Origin: Micromonospora haikouensis
Lineage (GTDB): Bacteria; Actinomycetota; Actinomycetes; Mycobacteriales; Micromonosporaceae
Direction: 5' to 3'
Assembly: GCF_900091595.1 (NCBI RefSeq)
Contig: NZ_FMCW01000021.1
Coordinates: forward strand, 43,748 to 107,747
DNA length: 64,000 nt
Shown here: positions 60,029 to 64,000 of the stretch, in pieces
Numbering within the stretch: the stretch's first letter is position 1
How the letters are laid out: every line of letters begins with the position of its first letter
The notes under the pieces: model-generated
What the model was told of the DNA's origin: nothing
What the model saw: the letters and a program-made list of their open reading frames with translations, nothing else
The model's database searches: none
Made by a program: the position numbers and the translations under genes

Positions 60029-61237
60029 TCAGGCCGGCGCGGGTGGTCGGGCAGCGGCGGCCTGCCGGTGCCGCTGCACGGTGTCGATCACCCGGTACAC
60101 GACCGCCGTGATCGGCACCGAGACGAACGCCCCGGCGATGCCGGCGATCAGCGTGCCGGCCGTCACCGCCACCAGGACCACCGCCGGATGCAGCTGGACC
60201 TGCCGCTTCATCACCAGCGGCTCCAGCAGGTTGCCCTCGATCTGCTGTACGGCGATCACGGCGGCCAGCGTGAGCAGCGCGACGGTCGGCCCCTTCGCGG
60301 CGAGCGCCACCAGCACCGCCACCGCCCCGGCCACGGTGGCCCCGATGATGGGGACGAACCCGCCGAGGAAGGTGATCAGGGCCAGCGGCAGGGCGAGCGG
60401 CACCCGCAGCAGCACCAGGGCCAGGCCGATCCCGAGCGCGTCGATCGCCGCGATGATCATCGTCCCCCGGCTGTACGCGCCGAGCGTCCGCCAGCCCACC
60501 CGGCCGGCCTCGGCGGCGACGTCCCGGTTGGGGCCGGCCGTGCGGCGCAGCACCCAGTGCCACATGGACCGGCCGTCCTTGAGCAGGAAGAAGAGCAGCA
60601 CCAGGGAGAGCAGGACGGAACCGGCGACCTCGGCGGCCGTCCGCGCCCCGCCGACCGGGTCGGGGGCGCCGCCGCCCAGCCCGTCCCGGGTCTGCCGGAT
60701 CAGCTTGTCGAGCTGGTCGTCGGTCACCGGGAGGGTGGAGGTGACGAAGTCCCGCGTCCGCTGGAGGCCCTGGTCCAGCTCCTGGCTCAGCTCGCTGAAC
60801 TGGCTGGCGGTCAGGTTCCACACCAGCACCCCGACGCCGACCAGGATGCCGAGCAGGAACAGCACGGTGAGCAGGGCGGCCAGCGCCGCCGGCAGCCGGA
60901 GCCGGCGCAGCAGGAGCAGCACCGGGTCGAGCAGCGCGGTGAGGAAGAGCGTCGCGGCCAGCGCGATCGCCAGCGGGGCCAGCAGCACGGCGATCTTCCC
61001 GACCAGGTACAGCCCGGCGACGACCACCACCAGGCAGGCGCTCCACAGCACGGCCGAGCGGACCAGCCACGGCAGCCCGGCCCACGCCTGGCGCGGCCCC
61101 GCGCCGCTGGCGTCGACCGCGACCTGCCGGGCGCGCTGCCCGTCGTCCGTCGTCGGCGGGGTGTCTCGCCCGTCTCCCGTCGCCGACTGGCTGTGTCGCC
61201 CGTCGTCCGTCGTACCCCCGGCACCGTCGTCGACCAC
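60029..61237 (-). CDS. AI-2E family transporter
   Basis: A 402-residue membrane protein of the AI-2E (YdiK/TqsA/PerM) family with about eight helices, including the conserved FLGGFVPIIGATVAGAVAVL and GNLLEPLVMKRQVQLHP segments. A disordered N-terminal part (TTDDGRHSQSATGDGRD) with short repeats precedes the first helix. The start is uncertain: GTG at 61237 has GGGAGG at good spacing; GTG at 61282 and TTG at 61312 are alternatives. Family members export small molecules or act in other roles; no quorum-sensing context here. Confidence 0.88.
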   Translation of the reverse strand: MVDDGAGGTTDDGRHSQSATGDGRDTPPTTDDGQRARQVAVDASGAGPRQAWAGLPWLVRSAVLWSACLVVVVAGLYLVGKIAVLLAPLAIALAATLFLTALLDPVLLLLRRLRLPAALAALLTVLFLLGILVGVGVLVWNLTASQFSELSQELDQGLQRTRDFVTSTLPVTDDQLDKLIRQTRDGLGGGAPDPVGGARTAAEVAGSVLLSLVLLFFLLKDGRSMWHWVLRRTAGPNRDVAAEAGRVGWRTLGAYSRGTMIIAAIDALGIGLALVLLRVPLALPLALITFLGGFVPIIGATVAGAVAVLVALAAKGPTVALLTLAAVIAVQQIEGNLLEPLVMKRQVQLHPAVVLVAVTAGTLIAGIAGAFVSVPITAVVYRVIDTVQRHRQAAAARPPAPA

Positions 61238-61426
61238 GTCACCCTCCCACTTCTCGGCGAGTTCCCCGTACCCGAACGTCACCTCCCCGACACCCGCCCC
61301 ACCTCGTACCAATCTTGGACGGTTGTCGTTCGGACGGAACGCGAACTGTCCAAGGTCGGCGGGCGCGGCCGACCCCGGCGGCGGTTTGTGCGGGTGGGGG
61401 CAGGGAACGCTTCCGTCAGGGAACCG

Positions 61427-61462
61427 GAGGGATCCAGCGAGGGATCCAGCGAGGGATCCAGC
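61427..61462 (+). repeat. 12-bp tandem repeat, three perfect copies
   Basis: GAGGGATCCAGC at 61427, 61439 and 61451, ending 4 nt before the ribosome-binding site of the next gene. Confidence 0.93.
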
Positions 61463-61479
61463 CCCAGGAGGAGAAGCGC

Positions 61480-61665
61480 GTGAGTGACTTCATGGACAAG
61501 GCCAAGGACTTCGCCGACAAGCACGACAAGCAGGTCGACCAGGGCATCGAGAAGGCCGGCGACATGGCCGACCAGCGCAGCGGCGGCAAGTACGACAAGC
61601 AGATCGACAAGGGTGTCGACATGGCCCAGCGGCGCACCGGCGAGGGCGACACCTCGCCGCGCTGA
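61480..61665 (+). CDS. MT0933-family antitoxin-like protein
   Basis: A 61-residue helical, highly charged protein (MSDFMDKAKDFADKHDKQVD, GIEKAGDMADQRSGGKYDKQ) with an internal repeat of the DKQ[VI]D motif. It matches the actinobacterial MT0933/Rv0909 family, which is labelled antitoxin; in M. tuberculosis a toxin gene (Rv0910) follows, but none is here. GTG at 61480 has AGGAGGAG. A hairpin follows. Stand-alone copies are frequent and their role is unclear. Confidence 0.85.
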   Translation: MSDFMDKAKDFADKHDKQVDQGIEKAGDMADQRSGGKYDKQIDKGVDMAQRRTGEGDTSPR

Positions 61666-61680
61666 CCCCGACCCGCCTCC

Positions 61681-61715
61681 GGTCCCGGGCCGCCACGCCG
61701 AGGCGCCCCGGGACC
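61681..61715 (+). terminator. Hairpin after the MT0933-like gene
   Basis: GGTCCCGGG (61681-61689) and CCCGGGACC (61707-61715), perfect 9-bp arms with a 17-nt loop, 16 nt after the stop. Confidence 0.65.
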
Positions 61716-61764
61716 GTCGTGTCGGAGCGGCCGTCGTGTCGGAGCAGCCGTCGTGTCGGAGCGG
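61714..61764. repeat. 17-bp tandem repeat, three copies
   Basis: CCGTCGTGTCGGAGCGG at 61714, 61731 (one change) and 61748, in the 286-bp gap before the P450 gene. Confidence 0.9.
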
Positions 61765-61951
61765 CCCACCGCGCCGGGGCGGGCCAGGGGGACTCTCGTC
61801 AAGGCGACCGGGGCCGGAAATCCGGCCCCGCTCACTGGCCGATCATCGAACTCTCTCGCTACGATCCGTATTCGGGGCATGACTCCAGGTGGGTCGCCCC
61901 GGCGGACCGGGCGGCCCGACGGCGGGGCCGCGGACGAGAGGGAGTCATCCG

Positions 61952-63154
61952 GTGACCGACACATCCGAGGCGACGATCCAGCGCTACCCGTTCGGCGATC
62001 CCGACCGGCTCAACCTCGATCCGCGCTACGCCCGGTTGCGCCGGGACGAGCCGCTGATCCGGGTCCGCCTGCCGTACGGCGAGCCGGCGTGGCTGGCCAC
62101 CCGGCACGCCGACGTGCGTACCGTGCTCGGCGACGCCCGGTTCAGCCGGGCCGCCGCCGTGGGGCGCGACGAGCCGCGCAACACCGCGCGGCAGATCCAG
62201 GGCGGCATCCTGTCCATGGACCCGCCCGACCACACCCGCCTGCGCCGGCTCGTGGCCCGCGCGTTCACCGCGCGCCGGGTCGAGGAGCTGCGGCCCCGCA
62301 CCCGGCAGATCGCCGACGAGCTGGTCGACAACCTGCTCGCCGCCGGCCCGCCGGCCGACCTGGTGGAGCACGTGGCCACCCCGCTGCCGATCCGGGTCAT
62401 CTGCGACCTGCTCGGGGTGCCGGTCACCGACCAGGATCGGTTCCACACCTGGTCGGAGGCGATCGTCTCGACCACCTCGCTCAGTCCGGAGCGGATCCAG
62501 CAGTACATCGACAACCTGTTCGCGTACATGGGGGAGCTGATCGCGCGGCGGCGCGACGAACCCACCGACGACCTGATCGGCGCGATGGTCCGGGCCCGCG
62601 ACGCCGACGACCGGCTCAGCGAGGAGGAGGTGGTCCAGCTCGCGGCGGGGCTGCTCGCCGCCGGCCACGAGACCACCGTCACGCAGATCCCCAACTTCGC
62701 GTACGTCCTGCTGCAGCACCCCGACGAGTGGGCCCGCCTGCGGGCCGACCGGACGCTGGTCCCCCGCGCGGTCGAGGAGCTGATGCGCTTCGTCCCGCTC
62801 GGCGCGACCGCCGCCTTCGCCCGCTACGCGAAGGAGGACGTCGAGATCGGCGGCGTGCTCGTGCGCGCGGGTGAGCCGGTGGTCGTGTCGATCCCGTCGG
62901 CCAACCGCGACGAGACGGTCTTCGCCGACGCCGACCGGCTCGACCTGGGCCGGGAGGTCAACCCGCACCTGGGCTTCGGGCACGGGGTGCACCACTGCGT
63001 CGGCGCCCAGCTCGCCCGGATGGAGCTCCAGGTGGTGCTGGACACGCTGCTCGACCGCACCCCGGGGCTGCGCCTGGCGGTGCCCGAGCCGGAGCTGGTC
63101 TGGAAGAGCGGCCTGCTGGTACGCGGCCTCACCGCGATGCCGGTGGCCTGGTGA
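61952..63154 (+). CDS. Cytochrome P450
   Basis: A 400-residue P450. The I-helix AGHETT lies near residue 236, the ExxR of helix K is EELMR, and the heme Cys is C349 in FGHGVHHCVG. It resembles the CYP105/107-type soluble bacterial enzymes that hydroxylate secondary metabolites or xenobiotics. GTG at 61952 has GAGAGGGA upstream. The ferredoxin gene 13 bp downstream is its likely electron donor. No biosynthetic gene cluster surrounds it. Confidence 0.95.
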   Translation: MTDTSEATIQRYPFGDPDRLNLDPRYARLRRDEPLIRVRLPYGEPAWLATRHADVRTVLGDARFSRAAAVGRDEPRNTARQIQGGILSMDPPDHTRLRRLVARAFTARRVEELRPRTRQIADELVDNLLAAGPPADLVEHVATPLPIRVICDLLGVPVTDQDRFHTWSEAIVSTTSLSPERIQQYIDNLFAYMGELIARRRDEPTDDLIGAMVRARDADDRLSEEEVVQLAAGLLAAGHETTVTQIPNFAYVLLQHPDEWARLRADRTLVPRAVEELMRFVPLGATAAFARYAKEDVEIGGVLVRAGEPVVVSIPSANRDETVFADADRLDLGREVNPHLGFGHGVHHCVGAQLARMELQVVLDTLLDRTPGLRLAVPEPELVWKSGLLVRGLTAMPVAW

Positions 63155-63167
63155 GGGGGAGGATCAG

Positions 63168-63416
63168 GTGAGCATGGAGGAAGGGCAGTCCGGCCCGGGG
63201 TGGCGGCTGCACGTGGACCCGACCCGGTGCATCGGCTCGGGCATCTGCGCCGGCACGGCACCCAGGCACTTCGGCCTGGTGGACGGGTTGTCCCGCCCGC
63301 TGGCCGAGCGGGTGTCCCCGGCGCAGGCGGTGCTCGACGCGGCCGACTCCTGCCCGATGGAGGCGATCCTCGTCTCCGAGGCGGACAGTCGCCGACGGAT
63401 CGCCCCCGAGCCGTGA
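63168..63416 (+). CDS. P450-associated [3Fe-4S] ferredoxin
   Basis: An 82-residue ferredoxin with C-I-G-S-G-I-C and a later C-P (DSCPMEAI), three usable Cys plus a missing fourth, giving a [3Fe-4S] cluster as in other actinobacterial P450 partners. The C-terminal ACVRLRG-like end is absent. GTG at 63168 follows GGGGGAGGA; ATG at 63174 is possible. It forms an operon with the P450 gene. No ferredoxin reductase gene is present in the window. Confidence 0.93.
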   Translation: MSMEEGQSGPGWRLHVDPTRCIGSGICAGTAPRHFGLVDGLSRPLAERVSPAQAVLDAADSCPMEAILVSEADSRRRIAPEP

Positions 63417-63455
63417 CCGGCGACGCACCCACCATCCACTGAGGACGAACGCATC

Positions 63456-63496
63456 GCCGCCTGCCGGGTCGCCCGGGGGAGGGCCCGGCAGGCGGC
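63456..63496. terminator. Bidirectional hairpin terminator
   Basis: GCCGCCTGCCGGG (63456-63468) and CCCGGCAGGCGGC (63484-63496), perfect 13-bp arms with a 15-nt loop, followed by TTCG; between ferredoxin and the convergent hemerythrin gene. Confidence 0.8.
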
Positions 63497-63512
63497 TTCG
63501 CGAGTCCCTGCG

Positions 63513-64000
63513 TCAGAGCTGCTTCTCGCGCAGCTCCTCCATGGAGGTGGGCCGGCCGCTGAGGGCGTCCCGGAGCCGGTCCACCAGGCCGGTGCCGGGG
63601 GCGAGCAGCCGGTTCGCCGGCGGGTGGTCCGGCGCGGCCGGGTGCGGCCGGGTCGGCGCCGACCTCTTCGCCGCCTGCACCCTGCCGGCCAGCTCCACCA
63701 GTTCCTCCCGGGCCATCGCGGCGCGCAGCCGGGGGAACAGGTCGGACTCCTCCTCCTGCACGTGGTGGCGGATGGCCTTGGTCAGGTGGGCCAGCAGCGG
63801 CTCGAACCGGGCCTCCGACGGGTCGACCGATTCCAGCTCCTTCATGGTCCGCTCGGCTTCGGCGTGCTCGGCGATCTCGTGCTCGGCGAGCTGGTCGCCG
63901 TCGGGCAGCGCCCGGCGGGCGGCCGGGTAGACGTACTGCTCCTCGGCGACCGAGTGGCGGACCAGTTCGGCGATCACCACGTCGGCGAGCTGCCGGCGGT
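63513..64000 (-). CDS. Hemerythrin/HHE domain protein (5' end outside the window)
   Basis: At least 162 residues, running off the right edge (the frame stays open upstream as RRQLADVVIAELVRHS). An HHE domain is visible: VRHSVAEEQYVYPAAR, DQLAEHEIAEHAEAERTM and FEPLLAHLTKAIRHHVQEEE with the His/Glu residues that bind a di-iron site. The C-terminal 50 residues are Pro/Arg-rich. Such proteins sense or store oxygen, NO or iron. The usual start would be about 25-30 residues further upstream. Confidence 0.9.
   Translation of the reverse strand, partial: RRQLADVVIAELVRHSVAEEQYVYPAARRALPDGDQLAEHEIAEHAEAERTMKELESVDPSEARFEPLLAHLTKAIRHHVQEEESDLFPRLRAAMAREELVELAGRVQAAKRSAPTRPHPAAPDHPPANRLLAPGTGLVDRLRDALSGRPTSMEELREKQL

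Noticed and set aside
61427..61462. A possible second CRISPR-like array
   Set aside because: The 12-bp units are directly adjacent with no spacers; it is a simple tandem repeat.

Overview
This is a 64 kb, very GC-rich window from a filamentous actinomycete. The futalosine menaquinone genes, SepH, DUF397/DUF5753 pairs, DUF3027, DUF2530, XPB helicase, many GTG starts and GTGA/ATGA gene overlaps point to Actinobacteria. The gene mix and the dispersed GTTAACAGGG-type repeats look most like Micromonospora or a close relative; this genus call is inference. I saw no rRNA or tRNA gene and no complete IS element.

Layout. 1-0.8 kb: trailer end of a type I-E CRISPR array, then a HicA/HicB toxin-antitoxin pair. 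0.9-6.3 kb: a TIGR03089 protein, secreted proteins, and an AhpD-like peroxidase divergent from an ECF41 sigma factor. 6.3-8.7 kb: a PaeR7I/XhoI-type restriction-modification pair; I found no CTCGAG in the window. 8.8-14.3 kb: XPB helicase and its helicase-associated partner flanking an L,D-transpeptidase. 14.3-23.1 kb: HAD phosphatase, cold-shock protein, MqnD and MqnB separated by a repeat-rich segment with DnaA boxes and an XRE-GNAT fusion, an MFS protein, DUF3027, DUF2530 and a purine permease. 23.2-37.2 kb: mostly metabolic genes (MarR/MFS, ThpR, aldo/keto reductase, SepH, SerC, citrate synthase, PdxH, MFS, epimerase, nitroreductase, acyl-CoA dehydrogenase). 37.3-41.5 kb: an accessory stretch with a Scr1/DUF397 module, HxlR/Rid, a small HTH-membrane pair, a damaged acetyltransferase and a YefM/YoeB pair. 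41.6-52.8 kb: DUF4230, PspC, L-serine dehydratase, a four-gene teichoic-acid-like wall polymer operon, an MsiK-like ATPase and a membrane protein. 52.8-54.3 kb: a second Scr1/DUF397 module. 54.4-64 kb: thioesterase, beta-phosphoglucomutase plus GH65 phosphorylase, MerR with a truncated thioredoxin, hydrolase, AI-2E transporter, an MT0933-type protein, P450 plus ferredoxin, and a hemerythrin gene cut by the window end.

Standout observations. (1) Two unlinked copies of one module: a small CRACG-x-PWPC protein divergent from a DUF5753 regulator that overlaps a DUF397 gene, each with a strong hairpin in the small gene's leader. (2) Three 54-bp palindromes of identical geometry (23-bp arms, 8-nt loop), each between convergent genes and with compensatory changes. 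(3) Apparent total absence of CTCGAG around a PaeR7I-like system. (4) ECF41-type sigma factor with a TGTCACA-N16-CGTC promoter in front of it. (5) Several in-frame tandem repeats (MqnB, ThpR) and decayed genes (thioredoxin, acetyltransferase).
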